This document shows, piece by piece, positions 1-8,191 of a DNA stretch of 53,236 nucleotides (its first letter is position 1; each line of letters opens with the position of its first letter). The DNA is from Elusimicrobiota bacterium (GTDB taxonomy: Bacteria; Elusimicrobiota; Endomicrobiia; Endomicrobiales; Endomicrobiaceae). The notes under the pieces were generated by a model. The model was given only the letters and a program-made list of their open reading frames with translations, did no database searches and was not told where the DNA came from. Both the position numbers and the translations under genes were made by a program. The stretch is from the NCBI GenBank assembly GCA_017525905.1, contig JAFXSD010000008.1, forward strand, positions 1-53,236. Reading direction: 5' to 3'.

Positions 1-305
1 CAAGCTTATGTCTGTTAGTTGGTGTGGATCTTGATGAAGACGGATAAGTTCCTATTCCTGAACGATCACACACCAACTGTTATTTTTAAGATATTTTATT
101 ATTTTTTCTAAGTAAAAATTCCTGAGTTTCTTCATTCTAACCTAAAATCTTAAGGTCTTTAACTGCTTTTGTGGTTAATTTTGTGATTGATAATATACAT
201 GTTTTATATTATAATTTTTTAGTAATTAAAAACTTGATATTTATTTCGTTTTGTTGAAAAAATTCATAGAAAAAAATTTATAAAATTAAAAGCAGGAGAA
301 TTTTA
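1..305. other. Left-edge non-coding region with a 62-nt inverted repeat
   Basis: No convincing gene is seen. Positions 17-30 (AGTTGGTGTGGATC) pair with 64-78 (GATC, a one-base bulge, then CACACCAACT), giving a 14-bp stem. An inner GTTC (48-51) / GAAC (60-63) hairpin lies in the loop, and T-rich sequence follows. This could be a terminator-like structure or a small structured RNA. One frame ends at 45-47 after a short open stretch, so the tail of an upstream gene cut by the window edge is possible but cannot be shown. The rest, up to the promoter at 187-215, is AT-rich with no other structure I can defend. Confidence 0.45.
187..215 (+). promoter_or_regulatory. Sigma-70 type promoter for the 306 gene
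   Basis: TTGATA at 187-192 and TATAAT at 210-215 are separated by 17 bp. The expected transcript start is near 222, which leaves a leader of about 84 nt before the GTG start at 306. The same TTGAxx-17-TATAAT layout recurs at other strong starts in this window. Confidence 0.6.
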
Positions 306-1817
306 GTGAAAAATTTTAATAAATTAAATTTATTCTTAAGTGTAATTTTCAGTTCTCTTTTAATGACAAATTTTAGTTTTGCAGGTGAAGATTTGAATAA
401 GGCATTATCTCCGGAAACAGAGGCTGTTAATAGTAGTATAAATATAGAACAACAGGAAGAAAATACTGCAAAAGAACGAGAAAAAGAACAAAATTTAGAG
501 GAAAAAGAGCTGACATTTGCAGATTATAATGAATATGTAAGAAATGTTTTTAGAGCAGAGGGTACACAATATAGTATTGATAATTTAAATAAATGTTTTG
601 AAGATTTATGTAAAAAAATAAATCAAGATTTAATCGAAACAGCTAAAGAAAAACATAGCATTATAATTGAAGTTATAAATAATTATTTTAATGAAAACAA
701 ATTAAATACGAATAGAATAAATGGTGCATTATATGAACTTTCATATATATTAACACAAAACAAAAAAATGCCGATTATAACTACAAGTGTTGATCCGTCT
801 TTATATAAAGTTTCATTAGCCGGATATACTTTATCTGCAAAATATAAAAATAAAGGTGAACATATACCTAATATTTCTAATGTAGAATTTCTTTCACGAG
901 GTCGTGATTGGCGAGCACCGGACGTCGATTATTTGGGACAAAACTCAGGTTTAAATATAAATAGGGACGGATTTATATATCGTATAGAAATAAGAGTCCC
1001 TAATGCTAAGACAAAACAATTTAATGAATATGTAAATAGTCAAATAGCCAAATATAAAGATAAAAAAATTTATACTGTAAGTAAATTTAATAGTTGGTTT
1101 GGAAAAACAAAAACAACATATTGTAAAGGTTTTTGTTATGTAAATGATAAAAAAGAATATAATAACTTTTATATAGAAATAGATGATTTAAAAGAAAATG
1201 TTGGAGAAAATTTGTGGCCGGTATATGATGAGAAAAATAGTTTGCGAATTGCAATGTTTACGGAAAGTCACGATGATGGTGTTATTGCATATTATGATTC
1301 TAATGGTAATGAAATAATAGATTCCCTTGATAACTATTATGCTGAAATAAAATTTGTAGATCACTGGGAAGCAGATGAAAATATAAATAAAGATAAAAAA
1401 GCGATGATTGAATTTTTAAATAAATATAAAATAGGTAAAAAATTGGATACTTCAAGTGATGAAGTAGAATATAGTCATGAAACAACCATAAATAATACAA
1501 AAATGTATATATTCAAATGTAGACAAGTATATCATAATGGATATTATAATGTATGTATATATGTAGACAAAGTTACAAAAATTATTAAAGCACTGGAGTT
1601 TCCATCTGAGGAAAGTCGAAAAGCTTATGATTTTGCCGTGGCAGATGTATATGGCATAAAAAACTATTATTGTGAGGATAGAGTAGGACAAAAAATTACA
1701 CAAAAAAATAATATAACGACAAAAATTACAAGAATTAAAAATTGTAATATATTTTATAATGGAGTAACTCAAGGATATATTGATATTATAACATCCCTTC
1801 CTAAATTAGAATTATAA
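306..1817 (+). CDS. Exported protein of unknown function, eight paired cysteines
   Basis: I do not recognise the family of this 503-residue protein. A classical signal peptide ends near residue 26 (NFSFA/GED), so it is exported. Residues 30-70 are low-complexity and rich in Glu, Lys and Gln. The rest looks globular and is rich in Tyr, Asn, Ile and Lys. Eight cysteines fall in four close pairs: 97/102, 273/277, 405/417 and 456/480. This suggests four disulfides in the periplasm or outside the cell. The GTG start is supported by AGGAG at 294-298. A smaller exported protein starts 26 nt downstream and probably shares the transcript. Codon use is even more AT-rich than in the housekeeping genes, which fits an accessory gene. 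Confidence 0.8.
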   Translation: MKNFNKLNLFLSVIFSSLLMTNFSFAGEDLNKALSPETEAVNSSINIEQQEENTAKEREKEQNLEEKELTFADYNEYVRNVFRAEGTQYSIDNLNKCFEDLCKKINQDLIETAKEKHSIIIEVINNYFNENKLNTNRINGALYELSYILTQNKKMPIITTSVDPSLYKVSLAGYTLSAKYKNKGEHIPNISNVEFLSRGRDWRAPDVDYLGQNSGLNINRDGFIYRIEIRVPNAKTKQFNEYVNSQIAKYKDKKIYTVSKFNSWFGKTKTTYCKGFCYVNDKKEYNNFYIEIDDLKENVGENLWPVYDEKNSLRIAMFTESHDDGVIAYYDSNGNEIIDSLDNYYAEIKFVDHWEADENINKDKKAMIEFLNKYKIGKKLDTSSDEVEYSHETTINNTKMYIFKCRQVYHNGYYNVCIYVDKVTKIIKALEFPSEESRKAYDFAVADVYGIKNYYCEDRVGQKITQKNNITTKITRIKNCNIFYNGVTQGYIDIITSLPKLEL

Positions 1818-1843
1818 TTTAGACAAATATAAGGAGTGTTTTT

Positions 1844-2170
1844 ATGAAAAAACTTATATTATTACTAACAATATTATTTTTATTTACCGGTTTAACTTTT
1901 GCAAAGACAAATTCAAATAATTCGGTTACTCGTTATAAATCCGGTAGCTATAAAGTAACTGTAGGAAACAGAACAGATACTTATAATAAATACGGCAAGA
2001 AAAAAAGTTCGAAGGTAAAAGATTCTTCTGGAAATACAACAATTACAAAATACGATAAGAAAGGTAACAAAACCAAAACAACGGTTAAAAAATCCAAAGG
2101 TTCAAGTAAAACTTACGACAAAAACGGAAAGTTAATTAAAAAAATAGAAGTTACAAATTATCCTAATTAA
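1844..2170 (+). CDS. Small, very basic exported protein with YD-like repeats
   Basis: This 108-residue protein has a signal peptide (about residues 1-20, cleaved after FAK or nearby) and a mature part dominated by Lys, Ser, Thr and Gly with few acidic residues. Three short repeats of the form Y-(N/D)-K-x-G-(K/N) are visible (YNKYGK, YDKKGN, YDKNGK). They resemble the YD repeats of RHS-type surface proteins, but the protein is far too short to be one. GGAG lies upstream of the ATG. It follows the 306 gene by 26 nt and is probably in the same operon. The function is unknown. A cell-surface or DNA/polyanion-binding role would suit the charge, but that is only inference. Confidence 0.75.
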   Translation: MKKLILLLTILFLFTGLTFAKTNSNNSVTRYKSGSYKVTVGNRTDTYNKYGKKKSSKVKDSSGNTTITKYDKKGNKTKTTVKKSKGSSKTYDKNGKLIKKIEVTNYPN

Positions 2171-2189
2171 TTGTCGTTGCTTGTCTCTC

Positions 2190-2208
2190 AACGGATTGCC
2201 GTTTTTAT
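2190..2208 (+). terminator. Weak intrinsic terminator
   Basis: AACGG (2190-2194) and CCGTT (2199-2203) form a 5-bp stem with an ATTG loop, followed by a T-rich run. It lies between convergent genes, so it may end transcription of the 1844 gene. The stem is short. Confidence 0.35.
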
Positions 2209-2222
2209 TTTGTAGTTGGTCG

Positions 2223-3293
2223 CTATTTAAGTTTTTTGCTGATTTCGCAAAAAACATCTTCAACAGAAACAAGTTTCATACAATCAACCTTGGTACAAGT
2301 CCTGTTCCTGCACGGTTGGCAAGGCACTTTCTTTTGAATAACCGTAGTGTTCCCTTTGAAAGGTCCCGTTCTTTTAGCGTCTGTCGGACCTAAAATTGCA
2401 ACAGCAGGAACTTTGAGTGCTGTTGCTATATGCATAGGACCTGCTTCGTTTGCCAAAAACAAACTTGCAAGTTTAAATATTGCCATCAACTGCTTTAATG
2501 TCAGTTTGCCTGTAAGGTTTACTATCTTTTTAGTTTTAGATAAAGATATTATTTCTTCATCAAGCCCTTTTTCGCTTGCACCGCCTTCTTTACCGCCGAT
2601 AAGCATAACAGTAACATCGTAATTCTCATTTATCAAATCTATTGTTTGTGCAAACTTTTCGCTTTGCCATCTTCTTGATATCCAACCGCCACCGGGATGA
2701 ACCAAAACAATCTTTTTATCTAAATCAACATTTTCTTTTTTTAATATTTCTTTTACTTCGCTAATATATTTTTCATCTACATGCAAACTGTATTCCAAGT
2801 TGTCCGTATCAACCGGGCAACCGAGATATTTTGCAACTGCCAAATGTCTTTCAATACAATGTGTGTTAACACTTTCAGGTTTAATTTCTTTTGAAAACAA
2901 CCATGAAAGTTCTCTCATTCCGTTTGTGGATGATGAAGCAAGTTTATATTTTGCACCTGCCATTTTAACTATAAATGCGGATTTAAAAAGGCCGTGAAAA
3001 TCGATACTTAAATCAAATTTTTCCGCTCTTAAAAGTTTGTACATCTTTTTTAAATATGAAAGAGTTATATGTCTTCTGTCGAACACTATTAAGTTATTGA
3101 TTAACGGATTATCTTTTATTATGTCCGCACATCTTTCATCGGCTATCCAACTGATATGTACGTTAGGGTAAGTTTTTTTTATTTGTGTAACAGCAGGCAA
3201 CGCAAATATTATGTCGCCCATTCTGCTCGGTTGAACTATCAATATTTTAGGTTTCGATCCGTTTTTTAAAAGTTCTGTAATTTCGTTTTTCAT
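2223..3293 (-). CDS. Glycosyltransferase family 9, ADP-heptose:LPS heptosyltransferase
   Basis: This 356-residue enzyme is expected to transfer heptose from an ADP-sugar to the LPS inner core at the cytoplasmic face of the inner membrane. Hallmarks of GT9 are visible: SRMGDI near residue 23 in the acceptor domain, HPGGGW near 199 at the start of the second Rossmann domain, and NEAGPMH followed by a GPTD motif in the nucleotide-sugar site. A cysteine cluster near 325-338 (CQPC...C...C) is common in this family. It is of the WaaF/WaaC type, but I cannot say which position it modifies. Its ATG overlaps the stop codon of the upstream Kdo transferase gene by one base (TAATG), so the two are likely translationally coupled. 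Confidence 0.88.
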   Translation of the reverse strand: MKNEITELLKNGSKPKILIVQPSRMGDIIFALPAVTQIKKTYPNVHISWIADERCADIIKDNPLINNLIVFDRRHITLSYLKKMYKLLRAEKFDLSIDFHGLFKSAFIVKMAGAKYKLASSSTNGMRELSWLFSKEIKPESVNTHCIERHLAVAKYLGCPVDTDNLEYSLHVDEKYISEVKEILKKENVDLDKKIVLVHPGGGWISRRWQSEKFAQTIDLINENYDVTVMLIGGKEGGASEKGLDEEIISLSKTKKIVNLTGKLTLKQLMAIFKLASLFLANEAGPMHIATALKVPAVAILGPTDAKRTGPFKGNTTVIQKKVPCQPCRNRTCTKVDCMKLVSVEDVFCEISKKLK

Positions 3294-4543
3294 TATAAAT
3301 ACTCTTTGACTATTTTTATATTTTTTTCGATAGCACCTTTTTGACTTTTCACTACTTCCAAAGCTTTTTTGCCGGTTTCTTGTCTAAGGTTTGTATCGTT
3401 TAACAGTTTTGTTGCCGTATCAACAAATTCTTTTTGATTATTTATTTCAAATGCTCCGTTATTTTTTAATGATGCGGACTCACTTTCAAAATTATACATA
3501 TATTTACCGAAAATTATCGGTTTTGAATAAGCTGCGGCTTCTATAGGGTTTTGCCCGCCTTTGTTTACTATTGAACCGCCTATAAAAACTATATCGGATA
3601 TTGAATAAATTGTTTGCAATTTTCCGAACACATCTATGATAATTACATCTTTTTTGCTGTCGGTTAATTTTGAAAACAGTTCAAAAGATAAATTGTTCTT
3701 TTTTATTAAAGAACAAATTTCGTTCACTCTTGCAATGTGTCTGGGGGCAATAATTAGTTTTAAATTTGTAAAAGTATTTTTAAGTTGCACAAAAGATTTC
3801 AGCAGTATAGTTTCTTCACCTTCTCTTGTGCTGCCTGCGGTTAAAATCAAATCATTATCGGCAAGGAACAAATTTTCTTTAGTTATTGTTTCGCTTGTAA
3901 AATCTCTGTCGTATTTTATGTTTCCGGTAATACCGATTTTATCTTTGTTATCCGTTAATGCTAAAAATCTTTTGTAATCATGTTCGTTTCTTACGGAAAT
4001 GTAAGTTATAAGGTTTAAAAAAGGTTTCCAGAAAAACTTTGTCAGTTTGTAATACGGGAATGCACCTTTGGAAATTCTTCCGTTGACGGTTATGATTTTT
4101 GTTCCCAATTTATTTGCACAAGTTATCATACTCGGCCAAAATTCCGTTTCTATAAGTATAAGAACATCCGGTTTAATCTTTTTTAATATCGATGCTATAA
4201 ACGGATAAACATCTACAGGAGCAAGAGCAAAATAAGAAATTCCTTTAATTTTAGCAACATATTCTCTTGCAGATTTTGTTATTGTTGAAACAATAATATT
4301 GTAATCTTTTAAGAAAGGTATCATCGGTTCAACTGCTTTTGCTTCTCCTAAAGAAGCACAATGTATCCAAACTGTTTTTTTGTTTTTGTCGAGTTGAGGA
4401 ATATTCCAACAAGAAAGTCTTTCCTTAATACAATAAAAAAATTCCTGACGATTTTTTTTACCGGCTAAAACTATCGCCAAAAGTATAGGAACTAAAAATA
4501 TTAAAAGCAGACAATTATAAAAAATAAGTAGTATGTTAAGCAT
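3293..4543 (-). CDS. waaA: 3-deoxy-D-manno-octulosonic acid (Kdo) transferase
   Basis: It transfers Kdo from CMP-Kdo to lipid A precursor, the first step of LPS core assembly at the inner membrane. An N-terminal membrane anchor (about residues 1-27) is followed by WIHCASLGEAKA, whose Glu is the presumed catalytic base, then IETEFWP, AGSTREGEE, and a C-terminal GGSIVNKGGQNPIEAA loop. These are the family signature in order. Length (416 residues from this start) is normal. I chose the ATG at 4543. The frame extends to a TTG at 4561, but MLNILLIFYN matches the usual start of the anchor. Neither start has a clear ribosome site. It forms a pair with the GT9 heptosyltransferase. Confidence 0.93.
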   Translation of the reverse strand: MLNILLIFYNCLLLIFLVPILLAIVLAGKKNRQEFFYCIKERLSCWNIPQLDKNKKTVWIHCASLGEAKAVEPMIPFLKDYNIIVSTITKSAREYVAKIKGISYFALAPVDVYPFIASILKKIKPDVLILIETEFWPSMITCANKLGTKIITVNGRISKGAFPYYKLTKFFWKPFLNLITYISVRNEHDYKRFLALTDNKDKIGITGNIKYDRDFTSETITKENLFLADNDLILTAGSTREGEETILLKSFVQLKNTFTNLKLIIAPRHIARVNEICSLIKKNNLSFELFSKLTDSKKDVIIIDVFGKLQTIYSISDIVFIGGSIVNKGGQNPIEAAAYSKPIIFGKYMYNFESESASLKNNGAFEINNQKEFVDTATKLLNDTNLRQETGKKALEVVKSQKGAIEKNIKIVKEYL

Positions 4544-4587
4544 TACCAAAAAACCGGACAATAATTTTAACTATTATATATAAAACA

Positions 4588-4656
4588 GTTGCCAAAGGCA
4601 ACTTGGAGGTATAGAGGTTTGGAGGTATGGAAACCTCAAAATTGCGGAGCAATTTT
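4588..4656. repeat. Composite intergenic element: hairpin, GTATAGA minisatellite, hairpin
   Basis: Three hairpins are packed into 69 nt: GTTGCC-AAA-GGCAAC (4588-4602), GAGGTTT...AAACCTC (4614-4637, loop of 10) and AAAATTGC-GGA-GCAATTTT (4638-4656). The middle is a degenerate tandem of GGAGGTATAGAGG-like units. A similar hairpin / minisatellite / hairpin order is seen at 31249-31322. It sits between the divergent waaA and thiE genes and upstream of the thiE promoter. Confidence 0.6.
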
Positions 4657-4661
4657 TGTTC

Positions 4662-4690
4662 TTGATTTTTGGGGTGTGAGTTGGTATAAT
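4662..4690 (+). promoter_or_regulatory. Promoter for thiE
   Basis: TTGATT (4662-4667) and TATAAT (4685-4690) are spaced by 17 bp. The expected start is near 4697, giving a leader of about 24 nt. No TPP riboswitch core is visible in it. Confidence 0.6.
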
Positions 4691-4720
4691 TTAAAAGTTA
4701 TTTTAGATTGAAAATTTAAT

Positions 4721-5359
4721 ATGTTGAAAAGAGAAATAAAGTTATTATGTATCACCTGTCCCAGAGATGACATTTCTTACGAACAACAAGTTGAATTTGC
4801 CTGTCAGGGCGGAGCCGATATGATTCAACTCAGAGATAAGAAAATGTCGGATAAGGACTTGTTTGATCTTTCTTTAAAATTGCAACAAATTTGTACAAAA
4901 TATAACGTTTATTTTACCGTAAATAACAGAATAGATATCGCCGATATTTCAAACAGTGACGGTGTTCATTTGGGACAAAAAGATTTACCGGCAGAATATG
5001 CAAGAAAAGTGTTGGGCGAAAACAAAATTGTGGGAATTTCCGCTTCCGGATACGATAAAGTTATTGAAGCGGCAAAACTTCCTGTAGATTATATAGGTTG
5101 CGGAGCAATTTTTCCTACAACTACAAAACCGGAAGCAAATGTCAGAGGGTTGGAAGTTTTAAAAAAGTTAAAAACCGCAAATATTACAAAACCCGTTATT
5201 GCCATCGGCGGTATAGATAAAACAAATGTTGCGGATGTTATTAAAGCCGGTGCGGACGGTGTTGCCGTCGTAAGAGCTGTATGCGGGGCACAGGATATAA
5301 AAAAAGAAGCACAAGAAATTAAAGAAATAATTATGAGGTATAGAAGTACAGAAGTATAG
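4721..5359 (+). CDS. thiE: Thiamine-phosphate synthase
   Basis: It joins the hydroxymethylpyrimidine diphosphate and thiazole phosphate halves to make thiamine phosphate in the cytoplasm. The TIM-barrel signature is clear: QLRDK near residues 37-41 for pyrophosphate binding, NNRIDIA, DGVHLGQ, the GAIFPTTTKP loop and the phosphate-binding AIGGI. At 212 residues it is of normal size. No Shine-Dalgarno sequence precedes the ATG. The last codons (RYRSTEV) are encoded by the GTATAGA minisatellite that fills the gap to thiC, so the C-terminus appears to have been rewritten by that repeat. thiC follows after 42 nt, consistent with a thiamine operon. Confidence 0.95.
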   Translation: MLKREIKLLCITCPRDDISYEQQVEFACQGGADMIQLRDKKMSDKDLFDLSLKLQQICTKYNVYFTVNNRIDIADISNSDGVHLGQKDLPAEYARKVLGENKIVGISASGYDKVIEAAKLPVDYIGCGAIFPTTTKPEANVRGLEVLKKLKTANITKPVIAIGGIDKTNVADVIKAGADGVAVVRAVCGAQDIKKEAQEIKEIIMRYRSTEV

Positions 5360-5371
5360 AGGTATGGAAAC
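5337..5371 (+). repeat. GTATAGA-type minisatellite at the thiE 3' end
   Basis: Degenerate units of 9-10 nt (AGGTATAGA, AGTACAGA, AGTATAGA, AGGTATGGA) run through the last codons and stop of thiE into the spacer. The same units occur at 4604-4630, 21555-21593, 31268-31303 and, inverted, 37850-37888. Confidence 0.6.
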
Positions 5372-5401
5372 GACAGAAAAATATAGATAAAGGAAAGTAA
5401 T

Positions 5402-6676
5402 ATGACTTTAGCAGATCAGGCCAAACAAAATATTGTAACAAAAGAAGTTGAAGAAGTTGCAAAATACGAACAAGTATCAACGGATTTTATTTTAAAAGGT
5501 ATCAGTGAAGGAACAATAGTAATTCCTAAAAACATTAAAAGAATACAAAAGTTGCCGAGAGCTATCGGTGCTGGCCTTAAAACAAAAATAAATGCCAATT
5601 TAGGTACTTCTCCCGACCACATAAGTATAGAAGAAGAACTTGAAAAAATGAGAGTTGCGGTTGAGTACGGTGCGGATGCCATAATGGATTTATCTACCGG
5701 CGGAAACTTGGTGGAAATGAGAAAAGAAATATTAACACAGTGCCCTGTACAAGTGGGAACGGTTCCAATATATCAGGTTGCAAGCCAAACCGTTAGAGGC
5801 GGAAAGAAAAAAATTTCGCAGATGGATCCGGAATTGATGTTTGATGTTATAGAAGAACAAGCCGAACAAGGTGTTGATTTTATGACGATACATTGCGGAG
5901 TTAACAGGGAAACCGTTTCAATGTTGGACAGACAACCGAGAGTTATGGGAGTAGTCAGCAGAGGCGGTTCATTTTTGGTTAAATGGATAAGAGCAAACAA
6001 AAAAGAAAATCCTTATTATGAACAATATGACAGACTTTTAAAAATAGCAAAAAAATATGATGTTACTTTAAGTTTGGGTGACGGGTTCAGACCGGGCGGA
6101 AATCCCGATGCAACAGACGGACCTCAACTTGCCGAACTTTCAATACTCGGTGAACTTGCATTAAGAGCAAGAAAAGAAGGTGTTCAGGTTATGATTGAAG
6201 GTCCGGGACACATTCCCATAAATCAAATTCAGTCCAATGTTTTACTTGCAAAAAGGTTAACACATAACAGTCCTTTATATTTCTTGGGGCCTTTGGTTAC
6301 CGATATTGCTCCGGGATACGACCATATTACCTCTGCAATCGGCGGTGCAATGGCGGCAAGTTACGGAGTGGATTTTATTTGTTATGTTACGCCCGCGGAA
6401 CATTTAAGATTGCCCGATGTTGATGATGTCAGAGAAGGTGTTATTGCTTCAAGAATTGCGGCTCACAGTGCAGACATTGTAAAAAATGTTAAAGGTGCAA
6501 GAGAACAGGATTATCAGATGTCAAAATACAGAAAAGAAAGAAACTGGGAAAAACAAAGAGAATTTTGTTTAGACCCGATAAAGTTTGATAAAGAAAGAGC
6601 AAAAATCGTTCCCAATTTGAAGGATACTTGTTCAATGTGCGGGGAATTTTGTTCAATGAGGGATGAAGATCTATGA
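5402..6676 (+). CDS. thiC: Phosphomethylpyrimidine synthase, radical SAM
   Basis: It rearranges aminoimidazole ribotide into hydroxymethylpyrimidine phosphate for thiamine, using a [4Fe-4S] cluster and S-adenosylmethionine. The 424-residue length matches the short form without the extra N-terminal domain of enterobacterial ThiC. Family blocks such as INANLGTSPDH, MDLSTGGNL, THCGV and EGPGHIP are present. The cluster cysteines are C410, C413 and C417, a CX2CX3C spacing, whereas E. coli has CX2CX4C. I recall the tighter spacing from short anaerobe enzymes but cannot confirm it here. AAAGGAAAG precedes the ATG. The stop overlaps the thrB start by 4 nt (ATGA). A role in benzimidazole synthesis (BzaF-like) is possible but less likely next to thiE. 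Confidence 0.95.
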   Translation: MTLADQAKQNIVTKEVEEVAKYEQVSTDFILKGISEGTIVIPKNIKRIQKLPRAIGAGLKTKINANLGTSPDHISIEEELEKMRVAVEYGADAIMDLSTGGNLVEMRKEILTQCPVQVGTVPIYQVASQTVRGGKKKISQMDPELMFDVIEEQAEQGVDFMTIHCGVNRETVSMLDRQPRVMGVVSRGGSFLVKWIRANKKENPYYEQYDRLLKIAKKYDVTLSLGDGFRPGGNPDATDGPQLAELSILGELALRARKEGVQVMIEGPGHIPINQIQSNVLLAKRLTHNSPLYFLGPLVTDIAPGYDHITSAIGGAMAASYGVDFICYVTPAEHLRLPDVDDVREGVIASRIAAHSADIVKNVKGAREQDYQMSKYRKERNWEKQREFCLDPIKFDKERAKIVPNLKDTCSMCGEFCSMRDEDL

Positions 6677-7617
6677 AAAAAGCAACCATGTGTAAAACAG
6701 TAAAAGTAAGAGTACCGGCAACCACTGCAAATTTAGGTCCGGGTTTTGATGTGTTGGGAGCAAGTTTATCGTTATATAACGAACTTGAAGTGTCAATTGC
6801 GGAAGATCCTAAAAAAGCAAAGTTTGTTGTAGCGGGCGAAGGCAGAAAAATTTTGCCTAAAGGCGAAAGAAATATTTTGTGGAAAGCAATGGATGCAGTT
6901 TTTATGTTGCTTGACCAAAACGATAAGTACAGCTTAAACAGTTTTAATATAAAACTTACAAACAATATTCCTTTAAGTTCCGGGCTTGGCTCATCATCGG
7001 CAGCAAGAGCAGCGGGAATAATAGCCGCAAACCAAATTTGCGGAAACAAATTAACACTCGGTGAAATGGCACAACTCGGTGTAAAACTTGAAGGACATCC
7101 CGATAACATTATCCCTGCATTTTACGGCGGGATATGTATTTCCATAAATCAGGGTAACGATATGATAGATGTTATAAAGTTGCCTATACCTAAAATAAAA
7201 GCTGTTGTTTGTACACCGGGATTTGAACTCGCAACGGAAAGATCAAGAAATATTTTACCTTCAAAATACGACAGAAAAGATGTTGTGTTTAATATATCAA
7301 GAGTTGCACTGCTGACTAAAGCTTTTTGTACAAACGACTTTAAAGTTTTGCAGGAAGCCATGCAGGACAAAATTCATCAGCCGTACAGAGCAAAATTGAT
7401 TCCCGTTATGCAGGAACTTATAGATTCTGCGGTTAAAGAAGGTGCTTACGGAGCATGTTTGTCCGGAGCAGGTCCTTCCATGATAGCTTTTTGTGATAGC
7501 AGTAAAGCTGAAAAAATTGCAAAAGCAATGGCAAAAATCTGGAAAAAAGAAACGGTTCCTACAAAGACTTTTATATTGAATTTCGATAAAAACGGCGCGG
7601 AAAAAGTTACAAAGTAA
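6673..7617 (+). CDS. thrB: Homoserine kinase, GHMP family
   Basis: It phosphorylates homoserine on the way to threonine in the cytoplasm. The protein has 314 residues, normal for ThrB. The start MKKATMCKTVKVRVPATTANLGPGFD-like region carries the N-terminal GHMP motif, the ATP loop is LSSGLGSSSAA near residues 106-116, and the C-terminal GAYGACLSGAGPS block is the third GHMP motif. The ATG sits inside the end of thiC (ATGA overlap), so it is translated with the thiamine genes although it acts in another pathway. It ends 4 nt before the stop of the oppositely oriented coiled-coil gene, with no clear terminator between. Confidence 0.92.
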   Translation: MKKATMCKTVKVRVPATTANLGPGFDVLGASLSLYNELEVSIAEDPKKAKFVVAGEGRKILPKGERNILWKAMDAVFMLLDQNDKYSLNSFNIKLTNNIPLSSGLGSSSAARAAGIIAANQICGNKLTLGEMAQLGVKLEGHPDNIIPAFYGGICISINQGNDMIDVIKLPIPKIKAVVCTPGFELATERSRNILPSKYDRKDVVFNISRVALLTKAFCTNDFKVLQEAMQDKIHQPYRAKLIPVMQELIDSAVKEGAYGACLSGAGPSMIAFCDSSKAEKIAKAMAKIWKKETVPTKTFILNFDKNGAEKVTK

Positions 7618-7621
7618 TTTT

Positions 7622-8191
7622 TTATTTCTTTATCGGCGGTTTGGGAATTATTCTGGTTATCGGATTAATTTTCGGCATTACAACCGGTCTTCTTATTTGG
7701 CCTAACGGAATTTTCGGAAGAACTCTGTTAGGCAATTTTTTTTCAATGTTTTCCAACTTTTTGTTTATGGAATCCAATGTGTTAAAAAAGTTGTCTGCCA
7801 AACTTATTTTTTCACCTGCGGCGGAAACTTTATTATAAAATTCCTCTATTTTGTTTAATTGTTTTTCTATATCGAGTTTTTCCAATTCTTCAAACTTTTG
7901 TTGCAGTTTTTCAAAGTTGGCAATATTCTTTTTTACGGCTTGAATTGTAGTGTTTATGGAATCGATTGTTTTTCTTATGTTCTCCAACGGTTCAACGGAC
8001 TTTTTTGCAACTTCAACTTTTTGTAATATGGCAACAATTTGTTCGTAATTGCTTTTCAGCTCCGCGGTTTTTTTGTTCAGCTCGTTAATTTTTTCTATGG
8101 TTAAATCAAGTTCTTCAAACCTGTTAAGAGCCTGGGAAATTTCCGTTGCATACTTTTTCAATTCATTCACTTTATTAATAAAATCACTCAT
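7622..8191 (-). CDS. Coiled-coil protein with basic Pro/Ile tail, helicase partner
   Basis: I do not recognise the family of this 189-residue protein. Residues 1-150 are almost entirely helical heptads rich in Leu, Ile, Lys and Glu, so a long coiled coil and oligomerisation are likely. Residues 153-189 switch to a basic, proline-rich tail with spaced Ile and Arg (PKIPLGQIRRP, RIIPKPPIKK), a plausible nucleic-acid or membrane contact. No signal peptide or membrane segment is visible. Its start lies inside the 3' end of the helicase gene (8-nt overlap), which argues that the two are co-translated and work together. A structural subunit for the helicase is my inference. Confidence 0.75.
   Translation of the reverse strand: MSDFINKVNELKKYATEISQALNRFEELDLTIEKINELNKKTAELKSNYEQIVAILQKVEVAKKSVEPLENIRKTIDSINTTIQAVKKNIANFEKLQQKFEELEKLDIEKQLNKIEEFYNKVSAAGEKISLADNFFNTLDSINKKLENIEKKLPNRVLPKIPLGQIRRPVVMPKINPITRIIPKPPIKK

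Noticed and set aside
1..47. Short open frame ending at 45-47 that could be the tail of an upstream gene
   Set aside because: Only about 14 codons are visible and they overlap a strong inverted repeat; no family can be recognised.
48..70. A stretch resembling the 5S rRNA ...TTCCxATTCCxGAAC... segment
   Set aside because: The rest of 5S rRNA is absent and pairing does not match its helices.
4691..4720. TPP riboswitch before thiE
   Set aside because: No CUGAGA or ACCUGAUCUGG-type core, and the leader from the predicted promoter is only about 24 nt.
5402..6676. BzaF-type benzimidazole synthase instead of ThiC
   Set aside because: The gene is directly behind thiE and no cobalamin lower-ligand genes are near; B12 appears to be imported.
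7641..7838. Antisense open frames over the coiled-coil, helicase, tol and other genes
   Set aside because: They lack ribosome sites and recognisable domains, and lie opposite well-supported genes, so they are shadows of those genes.
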